From assembly GCA_030374765.1 (NCBI GenBank), contig JARGXX010000025.1, positions 1,178,001-1,242,000 of the forward strand: a DNA stretch of 64,000 bases. Direction: 5' to 3'. Positions 23,301 to 34,704 of the stretch are shown here, piece after piece. Made by a program: the position numbers and the translations under genes. This DNA is from Agarophyton chilense (lineage: Eukaryota; Rhodophyta; Florideophyceae; Gracilariales; Gracilariaceae). How positions within the stretch are numbered: position 1 is the first letter of the stretch; every line of letters starts with the position of its first letter. The notes beneath the pieces are model-generated. The model saw only the letters and a list, made by a program, of their open reading frames with translations, did no database searches and was not told the DNA's origin.

Positions 23301-24961
23301 CTGCAACCCTACCTATATGGTGCCCGTTCTACTGTACGAACTGATCACGAAGCCTTACGGTGGATATTTGATTCAACGGAAGCTTCCAGACAGTTAGCTC
23401 GATGGAGACTGCGACTCTCAAAGTTGGACTATGAAGTCCAATACCGTCCTGGTATAAAAAATAGCATCGCTGAAGCGATTTCCAGTTTAAATACGGATGG
23501 ACTGCGCACAGAATTGGTAGAGGATGTTATACCATGCTTCACGATTCAGCTAACACAACCATATGATAAGGACGAAGCAAATGAACTATGGGATGATGAA
23601 GAAGGATGGAGGGAGGAATCACCTGAAATGGTAGGAGCCACCGAAGAAGGGGAGGACACTCCCATAACCCCGATTGGAACTATTGCGAGCACAAACTACG
23701 GACACCTACTGCAAAACATTGAACAACCAAATTGGTATTAAAGGATCTCAGTTAGACATAGACCATGAAGGTTACCTATTACGTCGTTCTTTTTGAATGG
23801 AGCACTACAGAAGGTGATACCAGAGTCTCTACGCCCGAAGGTATTGTATTTAGGGCATTACCCAAGATTGGCACGTTATTAAGGAGCCACATGGTTATAT
23901 TATAATTTGAAGAAACACATCTACTGGCCCCATATGGCCCACGATATATACATCTATGTGGATGGCTGCGCCTTTTGTGTAGAGATCGGAGGTAATTTAC
24001 GAAAGCGCGGGAAGTACCTGAAGCTTTTCCCCGCGGCTGAGATTTTGGAATTTGTAGCTGTCGACATCCTGGGCCCACTACCGAAAACCTCAGAGACTTG
24101 CTGATTCGTGGTGATCATCACCGATCGGTTTTCCAAACTCACAAGGCCCAAACCCCTGAAGGGCACAACCTCGACGGTCCTGGCAAGAGCTTTACTGGAT
24201 AACTGAGTAAACCCGCGCGGTGCCCCAATGTACCTACTAACCGACAATGTTTCGAACTTAGCATCTACGTTCTCTGAAGCAGTATGTACCATGCTTGGGT
24301 TGAAGCATTACTTCACTACGGCGTACCATCCGCAGACGAACGCCCAAGTAGAACGCTTCAACAAAACCCTCGTGGCCAGACTACGACACTATGTAGAAGA
24401 ACATCGAACTGGACGGGCCGATTATTTGCAGCCCCTATTCCTATGCGGACAACCTTCAGGTACACCGATCTACGCAGACTACTCCCTACAATTTGGTTCT
24501 CTCACGTACACCTCATAGTATGGTCCTTCAACCAAGACTTGAGAACTACCAAGCAGCTGGTACAACTACCTCCGCTCAGGTCAAAAAAAATATACTCAAC
24601 AAGCTCAGAACAACGTTAAAGGAAGCCAGTTCCAAGTTGATTGTAGCCCAAAAGCGGTATAAAGCTTACAACGACCAAGAAGTGAAGAGGATTACCAAGG
24701 TGGAAACTGGTGACTGTTCCTTCATTGATATACCTTCCTGTGGGTCGCGACCGACACCATCCGAGGAAAAAGACGATATTCGTATTGGATGCTGACATCA
24801 AATCGAAGCCATTCCCCAAGTCTACAGGACCATATGAGGCAATCAAAGCGATTGAACAAACCGTTACGGTTCGAATGGATGGACTCGAAAACATCGTATT
24901 GGTACACCGGGTCTCACTAGAAGAGCCAGGTACGGGCATCAGCCCGTTACCCGCAGGGTAG
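20390..24961 (+). mobile_element. LTR-C: Ty3/Gypsy fossil, copy 1
   Basis: Plus-strand order: gag-like region (about 20390-20830), protease (about 21340-21510, VLDTGAGPNLVNA), reverse transcriptase (about 22360-22775, CIDYQKLNAVTV, FGLRNAPATFQ and HIDDVVIYS), RNase H (about 23100-23460, VRTDHEALRWI), integrase (about 23900-24500, LKKHIYWPHMA, LTDNVSNL and QVERFNKTL) and integrase C-terminal part (about 24820-24930, TGPYEAIKAIEQ). No LTR pair of its own and no chromodomain are seen; pol ends where the minus-strand ORF region begins. Heavily broken, well over ten breaks. The same junctions occur in copy 2, so the decay and rearrangement began before S was duplicated. Confidence 0.85.
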
Positions 24962-26155
24962 TTGCTGGCAGAAGCCAATAAAAGACCAAGATTGGTGCCG
25001 ATGAGGGGATCGCTCGAATTGTCTGCTTGCTCCACAACGGTTCTGAGCTCCGCGACGTGATGCGTGACCGCCTGGTATATCTCTGCCTGAAACCGATTAC
25101 GGAAGGCAACCGCCTGGTTCATAGCGGCAATATAGCTCGCGGGACGAGAAAAGAGCTGCTCCAGGAGCGCGAGAGAATCCTGGAGGGAGCACGGACCGGG
25201 ATGGTTGAGGCGAGGAGCACACAAGCTCTGAATCCTGATAAGCACACCACTAATGGCAGGAGCCGTAACAGTCTCACCATCGCCAGCTGTGGTAGTATTC
25301 ACCATGAAAGATTGCGCAGGCCCAGCAGAAGGAGCAGGAACCGAACGGGGAACGCGGGTAGAAGAAAGACCAGCGAAACAAGCAGGTGCAGGTGTCGTAG
25401 GGACGGCGGTAATACCTTCCGGAGTCTCCATCTCATGGTTCAAGGTCGGAGGGAATCCTCCAGTCGATTTCTCGCCTGGTAATACCCGATTCGCTTCTCT
25501 GGTATGGCTAGCTTCTCGAAGTCCCAAACCCCCCAGCATTGGTCATCCTTCTACGGATGCGACAGCGACACCTCCAGGTAGGTCTCCAACTGGGCAACGG
25601 TGTATTCCGTACCAAACAGAATCTCATCCACACCAACCTGTCTGATAAGATCCACTGTAGAGCGAGGAAGCTGGAAGATACGACCAGCAGGTGGGAAACC
25701 ACACTTGTTAACCGCAAGGTCGGGGCAACAGCTGTCCCAGGTGATACCGTCCCGGACAGCTTCAACAGCTAAAAGGGCAACAGGAACGGCCCACTCCGCG
25801 AGAGAAACGGACCAAATGGTATGATTGCACCCCTCGTGTCGGTTGCAATGGCTGCCGAAGTATGCCAGCCAGCATTGGAGGAGTTGAAACGCACAACCAT
25901 TGAAGTACCTCGTAGCCCGCTCACCATTCGGGACGGACAACATATCATTTGCAGCGATTCTCCGTCGTCTGAGAGAAGACCTCAGTGCAATGGGAACCAT
26001 GCATGGTACGGACGAGACTATTCCGACAGCGGATCAGGGCCTCGGTGGCAGTGTCCCCGCCAGAAAGGTCACGATCGAACCAGTGAATAGTGTTGAAGGA
26101 TGTGTTGATCATTACCATTTCCGGGTTAGGCTTCAGCCACTTTGTCGATGAACCG
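24960..26155 (-). pseudogene. Antisense ORF region next to LTR-C, copy 1
   Basis: A minus-strand coding-like region that ends tail-to-tail with LTR-C pol. Visible parts, in reading order: HWFDRDLSGGDTATEALIR, WAVPVALLAVEAVRDGITW, RIFQLPRSTVDLIRQVG, LFGTEYTVAQLETYL, a Pro/Thr/Ala-rich stretch, and a helix region ending GTNLGLLLASASNYP. LFGTEYTVAQLETYL aligns with VRGTQFDVGQTEAFL of the plus-strand region in LTR-B copy B3, and AVEAVRDGITW with HAVRSGVSF there. So two Gypsy families carry related antisense ORFs in the same place. Function unknown. Its upper end joins the Copia fossil at about 26155. Fossil. Confidence 0.6.
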
Positions 26156-29100
26156 ATACGATACAATACTCCTTATTGGCAACAGGCCAGTTATAATTCC
26201 CATTTATCCAGCATCATCGATACGAGATGCATCAGAGAATATGACAATACTGAGATCGTAGTCAGCTTCGTCAGTTGGCCTTGGAAACGCGATAACGATG
26301 TTTAGCTTCTTAAGCTTTCTGACCGTGTTGATTTGTTCAATGAAGTGCCTCACGCAGATGTCAGTTGCTTTCGGTTAAAGATAGCTGCTATAGAATGAGC
26401 ACAGCGATGGACCGGCAGTCCCTATCCAGATCAATAAGCTGCTGATTGATGCAAATGCGGACTTCTAAATCTTGTTGAGACTTTCTGCAGACTCTTTTCG
26501 TCGGGCGCGAGATGGGATATTTCATGACACCTTCCAGCTTGTCTTCGGCGTTTGTCTCGATGGTGAAATCACAGTTCTGGATGGTGTTAATTCCAAAGAA
26601 CAGTAGTTCTCCTGGGCCATTGTTGATGACGTTAAACTTAAACTTATCATTGAAGGCTTCTAGAAACATTTTTGCACGGTCTCCTTCGCCAGCCACTTTG
26701 AGATCATCATAGCCACACATGAGTAGCCTTTATTCTACTTTCTTTGGATGGCCTTACGTATACATCCCTCTGCGCCTCTCCCGTTTGTAGAAAAGAAGCT
26801 GTTACATCGCCCTCGTGTAGCGTCAAGCCATGAAGTGACGCTATTGATTCCAGGATGCGAAGACCGGTAGGAAGACAAGTTGCACAGTCTTCGCAATTCT
26901 CATGTTTCATGTCATCCTCATTGCCATGCAGTGCGATACGGGCTTTATGGGCTTTAAGTTTCAAGGAACCGTCATCATTATGTTTGGTCTTATATAGGGT
27001 ATGACTACTTATGACGTTGGAGCCGGGCGGAACGAGCCGGCAAAACACTGGCTCAGAAGTTTTGAGGAAGCTTTCTTCTTCTTTGGTGTACGCAGTGTGC
27101 ATTGGATAGTGATCAAACACTTGTGCCAGATGTTGAAGGAAAGGCTTCTTTACGAAGTGATCAAGCATTGATTTGAAAACTTTTTCTTCTTTGATTACCA
27201 CTTTCAGTGGCACAGCCACTTAGCTTGAGCTGTCAGGAAAGCTATCAGTGTGGTTCCAAACTTTCTTTGTCATATCCAACACTTCAGTTTCACCATCGTC
27301 GTAGTGTAAATTGACATGCCCTTCTGTAGCTTCAGAGTGTACAGTCCTCAGATAATAGGTGTCGTCAAGAGGCCAGAAGACCTCTACCCTATCTCCAACG
27401 TTGGCATTGTTCCCATAGTCATCACCATCAAAGTTGGCATCGAAGCCATGAGAGTCAGCATCATCTCGGCTATGCTCGGTCTCATTGATGATTGGTAGTA
27501 CTGGCTCAATGTCATTAGCCTTTCTGATGGAATCCAGGCCATCTTGTACGAGCTTTGAGAAGCTAGTATCTGGAAGTGACAACCGAGTGTCTTCAAAGGC
27601 AGCTGATATCTCTCTGCCATTTTTACCTGGCACCGTGATGGAGCGTTCCAGTGTGTCGACATATGCCACTGTCTTCTGGGTGGACCATTACCCCGTTTAT
27701 CTTTGTCCTTTTTGATGAAGACCTCTACAGTGTCTCCGGTCGATATGGGTACTTCGGTGATTGACTTAGAACTGAGAATACGTTCTAACTTTCTTCGAGC
27801 AATTAACTGGTCTCTTGCTTCAATTAGTTCAGCAGGAATTAAGGTATCGTTTGGCTTGATTCCCACAGGCTTCGTGAACCCTTTTGCCAATGCGAATGCC
27901 GAGTGTTGGTCGTTACCGTAGAGATCGTTTCAGATGGTCAGAGATTTGTAGGCCGATAGGATAGGATCAAAACTGTCGCCAGCCTCTGCCTTAAGGCGGA
28001 GAAACATGCTCCTTATGATCATATGTTTCGATTCTATTGCGTTTTTAGCATGGCGGCGTGGTGCAACCGGGTGCGGGGGTATTGCGAGCGAGTTAAAATA
28101 ATTGCGGAATGCGCCTACCATGAGGTCTTTGTCGCCACGTATAGCATCGCGGTACCAGAAAACCGACACCCAAATTTCTTCAAATGCTATGAACACTTGT
28201 TGAAGAGCAGTTGTTGACACAAAGTGGGCTGCGGAGATTCTCGACACCAGGTCCATAATGTGCAAAAGAAATAGTTGATCTAGGAACAAGTGATGGACGC
28301 ACACTACGTCATTGAATGACTCAGAGAGAGTGCTTATCGATAATTTCCGAGTTGGTGGAGGAACTGAAGTTGATGGACAGGCTGTGCAGCTAGCCACGAT
28401 GTCAGAAACATACCTTGCAGCCGTATGGTTCCATAGACCATTGCGTTGCAACAGCAGCTATAAGTCACTGAAACATGCATGTCCCCAGACATGTTTGTGG
28501 ACTTTATCCATAATGGCCTTGACATCAGACCAAGGTGGCTTCTCAAGGGTGACAGCCGATAGAAAGTACAAAGTAGAATTAAGGTACTTTGTCGAAGAGG
28601 TGAACTTCTCAACCGGAATGTAGCTGAGAAACCCTACGTCGATCATTCATATCGAATCAGGCTCTCCAGCAATGTTGAAACACAGTGCATTACGTCCAAG
28701 ATGCACGATGTCGGCCTTACGGGTGACATTTCTACCGATCACCCATTGAGAGGATCCTCCCAAAACTACGTAGATGATCCCGATGACGGCCCCGTTTTCT
28801 GGTGTGGCCGTAAGGATTATTGAGCCAAGGATTCTTCGTTGAAGGCTTGCATGTTGGCCAGTGCCATACTGCCATCTGGTATGTGCTTCTAAGGAGTCAG
28901 GAATCCGGTCCAGAGTTCCATCAGCAGAAACGCTGAGTTCTTGCGACAGTAGTCGTAATTCCACTTGGCCGATTGCCGAGTATTGTGCGCCATCGTCTAC
29001 AAGAGGACCAAGCCTTTCGGGTACAGAACCAACACATTAATAGTGGGTGTATAGCAGACGAGGGAGGCTAATTTAAATGACAACGTTTTGTTGCCATATC

Positions 29101-29855
29101 TTATGGCCTTGGTGTCACCGTCAGCGCCATAACGTCATTGTGTCGATGATACAGGAGCATCGAAACTTCTTTCATGGGGTGGTAAGGACCCGTTGGGGTT
29201 ATGGTTTCTCTTCCAGTGAACCTACTTGCCCCAAGTGTCGCAGGGATACTTCATCGTAGTTGACAGTCCCTTGGAGCGATTAAGGTCATTGCTTCTATAG
29301 TTGCGAGGCAGAATCCGAGCAGCACTCGCAGACAGAGGTTGAAAATTGGACGAAGTAGTCGTTACAGGATTATGAACATCATCACACTGGCGCAACACCG
29401 ACGCTATCTTTTCGTACTTAACGGTATTCAAGAAGTCCGCTGTGGTGGCCTCCGGTGTCAACGTTGTGTCTGTTGATGCAGCCGCCAATACGGAAACAAG
29501 CTGTACGTTCTCAACCGCCGAGTTTGCCAGGAGTATGAACGCGGTGAGGGCTTCGCGTAGTTTGACCGTTCCTGATTGGGGCATTGAAGTTAGATGCCTG
29601 GGCGTCGAATCTGAGTTCAAAATTTCTGAACGATTCATTCGTGGCACGCTTAACTTGATGCAGACTAATAAAGTTAGCATAGACTTCACTGACAACAGAG
29701 AGAGAAACTCGTTTGTATATAGCCTTACCTATCGATTCTGCACCAGAATCCGAGGAAATGTCGGTTTCTGGGATTGCGGAGCACAAGTCTCTCGTTCTTC
29801 CATACAGTTGACACTTCAACATAATCACTGGCAAGGCTACAGGGGTCTTAATTGA
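26156..29855 (-). mobile_element. LTR-D: Ty1/Copia fossil, copy 1
   Basis: Minus-strand order: gag-like (about 29220-29850), protease-like region (about 28650-28965, SQWVIGRNVTRKADIVHLG), integrase (about 27900-28600, ALQQVFIAFEEIWVSVF and CTACPSTSVPP), linker, reverse transcriptase of the Copia type (about 26400-27220, RIALHGNEDD, HEGDVTASFLQTGE and DVYVRPS) and RNase H start (about 26160-26300, IVIFSDASR). Integrase before reverse transcriptase is the Ty1/Copia order. LTRs were not identified on either side. Broken, about ten breaks. The 3' end is fused to the antisense ORF region of LTR-C. Confidence 0.85.
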
Positions 29856-31436
29856 GTTGTAGTCGGGCTGCCTGTCTTGGAATGGAGTCTAGTGCGAGGC
29901 AGGTTTGGCATAATCTTCCTGGTTTCCTTCTACATCATTCCAGAGAACGTTCTTAAGGTGTCAGGAGAATCTTGGACGGCTAGAGGTAACTGAAGAAGCT
30001 GGTGATGGGCACATAACTATGTATTGATCAGTAGTAGGGTACTGTGACAGTCATCAGTCAAGCTAATTGTCGTATAGTGGCGGAAGGGCTGACCTTTTAG
30101 GTTTTCAATATACTACACTGACCTTGTAGGTGATAGATGCGAGAATCATCGGCCATGCAGCTCCGGGCGAGCTATCATCTAGGTGTTGTCAGCCACGTGT
30201 AGTGTTGACCTGTACCTTCTGGTTGAGTAATTGTTAGTACTTGTAATTGTAATTATATTTATTTTAGGACAGTAGTGGCGTGGCCACCTGGCACTGTAGC
30301 CAGTGCTGGCTAGGTCTCTGACACTAGGTCAGAGACCGTGCCTTGCTGGCACCTCCCAGGTGATCTGGAGAGTGCAATCCACTGCATATAGGAAACTGCA
30401 CCTCCCCCATCCAAATATGATAAAGAAAGGCACCACTTGGGTCACGATTATACCTTTTGGTTCTTCTTTTCTCAACTACCACACAGGCTTTCCCGTGCGT
30501 CGACGCCTACCATCGTTCACCTACACGGTATAGGCTAGTTGCCCCGCCGTTTGCCCCTGCCGGTTTTCAAGGTGCCCTGTTACCATCGAGGTTTATTACG
30601 TCTATTTTCTAATGTTGAGCGTCACCACGCTCCCGAGACAAGACAGTAGCATACCCCAGAGGTGATTGCACGACACTGATCGAACTGTCTCCGTGTGTCG
30701 CAGTATTAATGTGACTTTGGGCGGCAGAGGCTGTGTTTATATATATTTCAGTGTTTAATCTACTGAGAAGTGCTTTGTAATACATCTCAAATGGAATAAG
30801 CTGTTTCAATGTAATATGTATTCTCTCGTGCAAAGTACTTTTAGTCCATGAAATTCATAGCTTGATCCTGCTCAGATCCAAATAAGGTCTCAAAAAAAAT
30901 TGCGACGGAGCTTGGAGAGCGACCTGTGTGATTCATCTGTAGCTGTAGCGGCGGGCTGTATCTATTATTCTATTCCAAAAAAGAAGTCTTGCTACGGTGT
31001 CTCTTCGATGATGTTGGAGAGTGATGAGAAGTTGGTAATAAATAGAGGCCATGTTTGTAGCGGTCAGTGGAGAGTTGTTCCGCGTAGAACTTGTTTAAAA
31101 ATTGAAGTGTTTGAAACGTCCAATCGTAGAAAACTACACATCCCATCCGTGGTATATTATCGTAGGAAAGTAAAATGTGCGTATTACTTCGCGAGGACAA
31201 ATTTTTGTTTTCAGGAATTTTCCATTAAAGGCTCTTGCTTTATTTTCATGTTTCTGTTTTTTTAATTAAATTTTCAACGCTTAAAACAGGTTTCTGAAAT
31301 TCTTTAGTCTCATACGATGTCGTTTTGAGATAAATTGTTAATCTAAAGCATGGCTGTTTTATAAATGATAAAAGAAAAAAGCACATCACCATAAACGTTT
31401 TGATGAAAAGTAGAACCAAGTAAATGGCTTTAGACT
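29856..31436. other. Non-coding stretch of segment S copy 1, with hairpin
   Basis: No gene is recognised. The part next to the Copia gag may hold its leader or LTR, but no ends or primer site could be shown. A perfect inverted repeat GGTCTCTGAC / GTCAGAGACC lies at 30313-30322 and 30328-30337 with a 5-nt loop. The last 250 bp (about 31180-31436) differ from copy 2 much more than the sequence on either side. Confidence 0.5.
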
Positions 31437-33209
31437 TTTACGTTATTGTCTATGAAGACTTCAAGAGCTCTGATAAGACTGAAGAACAGAAACAATTAAA
31501 AAAGGTAGAGAAAGCCATAAAAAGAATTTTAACAAAGCGGAGCAAATCTTTTGTCCGATTCAGAATGGAAAATTGCTTGTTGAGAATTCTTCAGAGCTCA
31601 TCTTTTAATCGCAGACTCTAATATGTACTATCAAACCACATAATTTTTGTAGTTTGAAAAACTAAAAGAAAACTGAACTGTTAAGCTGAGAGAATAACGA
31701 CGAAAACGCGAGGTGCTAGTCTTACAACTGCTTCAGAATGTTTTTTGTGTTTTTTTGCACGCTTTTGAACGCGTTTGAAGTGGCCTGCATGTGTTCAGTT
31801 GGGCTACAAGCGATCTACAGTATGTGGCTGCGTCTTGGGCAACATATAGAATGCGATTTCGAATATAACAAAGAGATTGGTGCGAATATCGAAGGTACAA
31901 CAGCGCATGTGCGCTTGAGCCCCGGTATTTTTATTGGCTACTATTTGTACGTCGATTACGCCATGAACTTGCATCCCTGGTGTCTTTCTTGCCTACCCGT
32001 TAGTGTAGAGACCATCTTAACACTCTCTTTCCCTTCATAGTTCTCTCTCGGCTCTGTCGTCAATGCTCTTTCCAGTTTCGTGCCTCTAGAATTTCCGTAC
32101 CGCTGCAAGCGTCGACGCATCCCTCAACGGTTGGCTCATGGAGATGCCGGCCAGAGGTGAATCGCACGGCCAGCAGGTGGTCTTCCTCAGATAATCTCAG
32201 ATGAAATGAGTGGAAAAGAACGTGTCAATGAATAATCTTCCTGCAGTAATACCCTGTAATGATCTTGTAGAATGCAAACTTGGCAATAAGGAGATAAATT
32301 TGGCCTACTGCCGCTCAGACTCACTGCTTTGCGCGCGTACAGGTCTACGGGTAACTTCCGAGAACTCTGCTTACTGAAAGCTTACCACCTTTATGCTAGG
32401 AAGATTTTGCATTTGCGTGGATCGAATGTCAAGCTTGGGCTTATTATCTCATCCCTTACTTGAATCCTCTTACCCAGGACTCATCTTCTGAACATTAGTG
32501 ATGCATTCCATGATAAAATAGCCCTTGTATCTATTTGGAGAAACATCAATCCATTGTGATTCAGATCTAGGAGGATCGGCCATCCGCAACTAAACCTTGG
32601 TTCTTGTCACGATGGTTGGCTTGTGCTCCACTACACTTCTCTTCAACTTCGTTCACATGTATGTCCGGGAAAGTGTTTTCCTACCCAGTGGAATGAAGGA
32701 AGCTGGTACAGGTCGGCTTCGCACAATCTCGGCCATCTGATCCGAGAGCCACAGGATGCGTCAAATTTCAGCCTCGGTTTCTACAATAAGACCCATACAA
32801 TTCAGTACTTTGTGTTGCTGCTTGAAACAGAAAACCAGAATTCAAAGCAGCCCTAATGGTTGACCTGACTTTCCGTACTCATTTGATCAAGCTTCCGTCA
32901 AAATGCTTCAGCTTGTTCGCGTTTGCGCCGATGAGACTACCTGTTAATGAATTGTCAAGGTATTGGGGGAAATCAATCACTGGCGTATTTCGTGGAGGCT
33001 CATGGTAACCATTTTGTTGCCTTTCGAAATGCGCCGCACCCTTTTTGCCTCTCCAACTACAGCTTGTGAATGCCATGTTTTGCTGATAGTCACGCTCACC
33101 TTTTGCTGATGTTGACTCACTTTCATACTTCCTCCGCTCGCGTTCTGCCAAGCAGGAATGTCGCGGTTCTTTGTGTACGTGGTACCATTTATGGAAACTT
33201 CATCTTCCG
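31437..33209. other. Upstream region of the zinc-finger gene, copy 1
   Basis: Nearly identical to 54336-56108. Several short open frames exist (31738-32040 plus, 32623-32856 plus, 32879-33151 minus), kept in both copies only because the DNA is almost unchanged; none has a recognisable domain. The minus-strand frame 32879-33151 (90 residues, charged N terminus) points away from the zinc-finger gene and is the least unlikely of them. Confidence 0.4.
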
Positions 33210-33217
33210 TATAAAAG
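33210..33217 (+). promoter_or_regulatory. TATA box of the zinc-finger gene, copy 1
   Basis: TATAAAAG lies 172 bp before the start codon at 33382, in an otherwise mixed-base region, with the same sequence at 56109-56116 in copy 2. Position and match to the consensus are visible; promoter use is inferred. Confidence 0.55.
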
Positions 33218-33381
33218 GCAGGTTCTTACTTTGCTCCTCCCATCGACAGGTGCCAGGTTGCCCTTCGCCACGCTAAAGTTTCACTACTACTACTCGCTGA
33301 GAACATCTGAATCACTCTTCGGCACCAGTTACGTTTCTGTTGATTAGGACGATTTGTTTCACATATTCTCTTTAAACAATA

Positions 33382-34704
33382 ATGAGCTCTCTACCGAAGC
33401 TAAACATTGACAATCTTCTAAAGGTTGAAAATGGAGAGAGTCTGACTTCCCCAGTAACGCCGGCCACTGAGGGGAAGAAAACGGAACCTGCCAAAACGGA
33501 ACCTGCCAAAACGGAACCTGCCAAAACGGAACCTGCCAAAACGGAACCGGCAAAAACGGAACATGCGAAAACGGAACTGGTCGAAGGCGAACCGGAGAAG
33601 AAACGTCGACGGGTGGGGGGCCTCCCGGTGAGTGCTCTCGTCAATGAGAAGAACGAAGAGACCCCCATCTCGTGTTCCTACCCAGTTGCCTACTTGCCCC
33701 CCATTCAAGTCGATCCGGTCACTCCAGGACGGCCAAAGTTCCCGTCTATTCTCTATCAAATGTCAGAGTTTGTGACGCAGCTTGAGGAGAGGTCCGTAAA
33801 TGGCACTCTACCGTCAATAACGTCGCTTGGATTGCCTTCCTTTGAAGAACTGGCGGCTGGTATTGTTGCAACAAAGTCGCTTGGTGTTTCTTCGACAAAA
33901 TCAGCTGATGGCAATCCCTCTCGAGAGCAAACGTCTATGCTAGAGCCCGACAGGAATCATGGAGATGTCGGACACGAGAACATAGTGCCTTCGGAGACTG
34001 GAAACAATCTGTCCGACAACGAACCTCCCAAAGAGCCAAAAACGCTGCGCCGAAAGCGTTCTCGGGGTGAACGTGATAGACCTGTAACCACGCAAGCGGA
34101 GATTGAAAGTCTCATTAGGACGTTGCGTGAACGGGAGAGAAGCCGAAGACAGGAAGAGAATAGGGATGGAGCCTCCAATTCGTCCCAGGCAGAGGAAGAG
34201 GGAGAGGACAGGGCTCCAAACAGGGCTCGAACTCGTACAACAGCAGATGGAAAGAGCCTGAGCCCCACTGTTTCGAGAAGTGGCGGAGTGACCAAGCAGG
34301 GAACGCACAGAAGAGGTCGTCCTAATGGGGACAATAGGCCTAGACCCTTTTCTTGTCCGTCTTGTCAAAGACGATTTCACCAACAGAGCGGGGTAGTTAG
34401 CCACTATCGCGTAGTGCACCTGAGAGAGAAGCGTTTCGAATGTCCTCACAAATGTGGGCTACGCTTCGGTGCGCGTGGGGATGTCACAAGACACGTCGAT
34501 GCAGTGCACAACAAGATTCGCAACTTCGAATGCCAGGTTTGCGGAGATGCGTTTGCTCGAAAGAGCATTCTCACAAGGCATTGCAAAAACATGCACAACG
34601 ATATATTCGGGGCGGACGAAGCCCATGACTGTGTGCATGGATGTGTGTTCAGGCCAAGGAATAGGGAGGACAAAGACGAGGAGGTAGAAGAAGAGCAGAA
34701 GTAG
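33382..34704 (+). CDS. C2H2 zinc-finger protein with KTEPA repeats, copy 1 (440 aa)
   Basis: An intact, intronless frame. Residues 33-64 are KTEPA-type five-residue repeats; 72-78 (EKKRRRV) and 222-233 (RRKRSRGERDR) are basic and fit nuclear localisation signals. Three C2H2 fingers lie at about 323-346 (C-x2-C-x12-H-x4-H), 352-376 (C-x3-C-x12-H-x4-H) and 382-405 (C-x2-C-x12-H-x4-H), joined by 5-residue linkers; the tail is acidic. It is probably a nuclear DNA-binding protein; the target is unknown. The start at 33382 is the first ATG after a TATA box at 33210 and the frame carries no earlier ATG in register that gives a longer convincing protein. The second copy at 56281-57633 differs only in repeat number. 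It could be a host gene caught in the duplication or a gene carried by a mobile unit; nothing seen favours the latter strongly. Confidence 0.88.
   Translation: MSSLPKLNIDNLLKVENGESLTSPVTPATEGKKTEPAKTEPAKTEPAKTEPAKTEPAKTEHAKTELVEGEPEKKRRRVGGLPVSALVNEKNEETPISCSYPVAYLPPIQVDPVTPGRPKFPSILYQMSEFVTQLEERSVNGTLPSITSLGLPSFEELAAGIVATKSLGVSSTKSADGNPSREQTSMLEPDRNHGDVGHENIVPSETGNNLSDNEPPKEPKTLRRKRSRGERDRPVTTQAEIESLIRTLRERERSRRQEENRDGASNSSQAEEEGEDRAPNRARTRTTADGKSLSPTVSRSGGVTKQGTHRRGRPNGDNRPRPFSCPSCQRRFHQQSGVVSHYRVVHLREKRFECPHKCGLRFGARGDVTRHVDAVHNKIRNFECQVCGDAFARKSILTRHCKNMHNDIFGADEAHDCVHGCVFRPRNREDKDEEVEEEQK
33478..33582 (+). repeat. 15-bp KTEPA minisatellite, copy 1
   Basis: Four perfect tandem copies of AAAACGGAACCTGCC (33478-33537), followed by three degenerate ones. 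Each encodes KTEPA within the zinc-finger protein. Copy 2 has six perfect units. Confidence 0.9.

Noticed and set aside
33478-33582. Short tandem repeats that might suggest a CRISPR array
   Set aside because: The units are contiguous without spacers and in frame with a protein in a eukaryotic setting.
33418-33759. Minus-strand frames with repeated RFRFG or VLAGS residues across the zinc-finger gene
   Set aside because: They are shadows of the KTEPA 15-bp repeat read on the other strand or frame; the plus-strand gene has domains and a TATA box.
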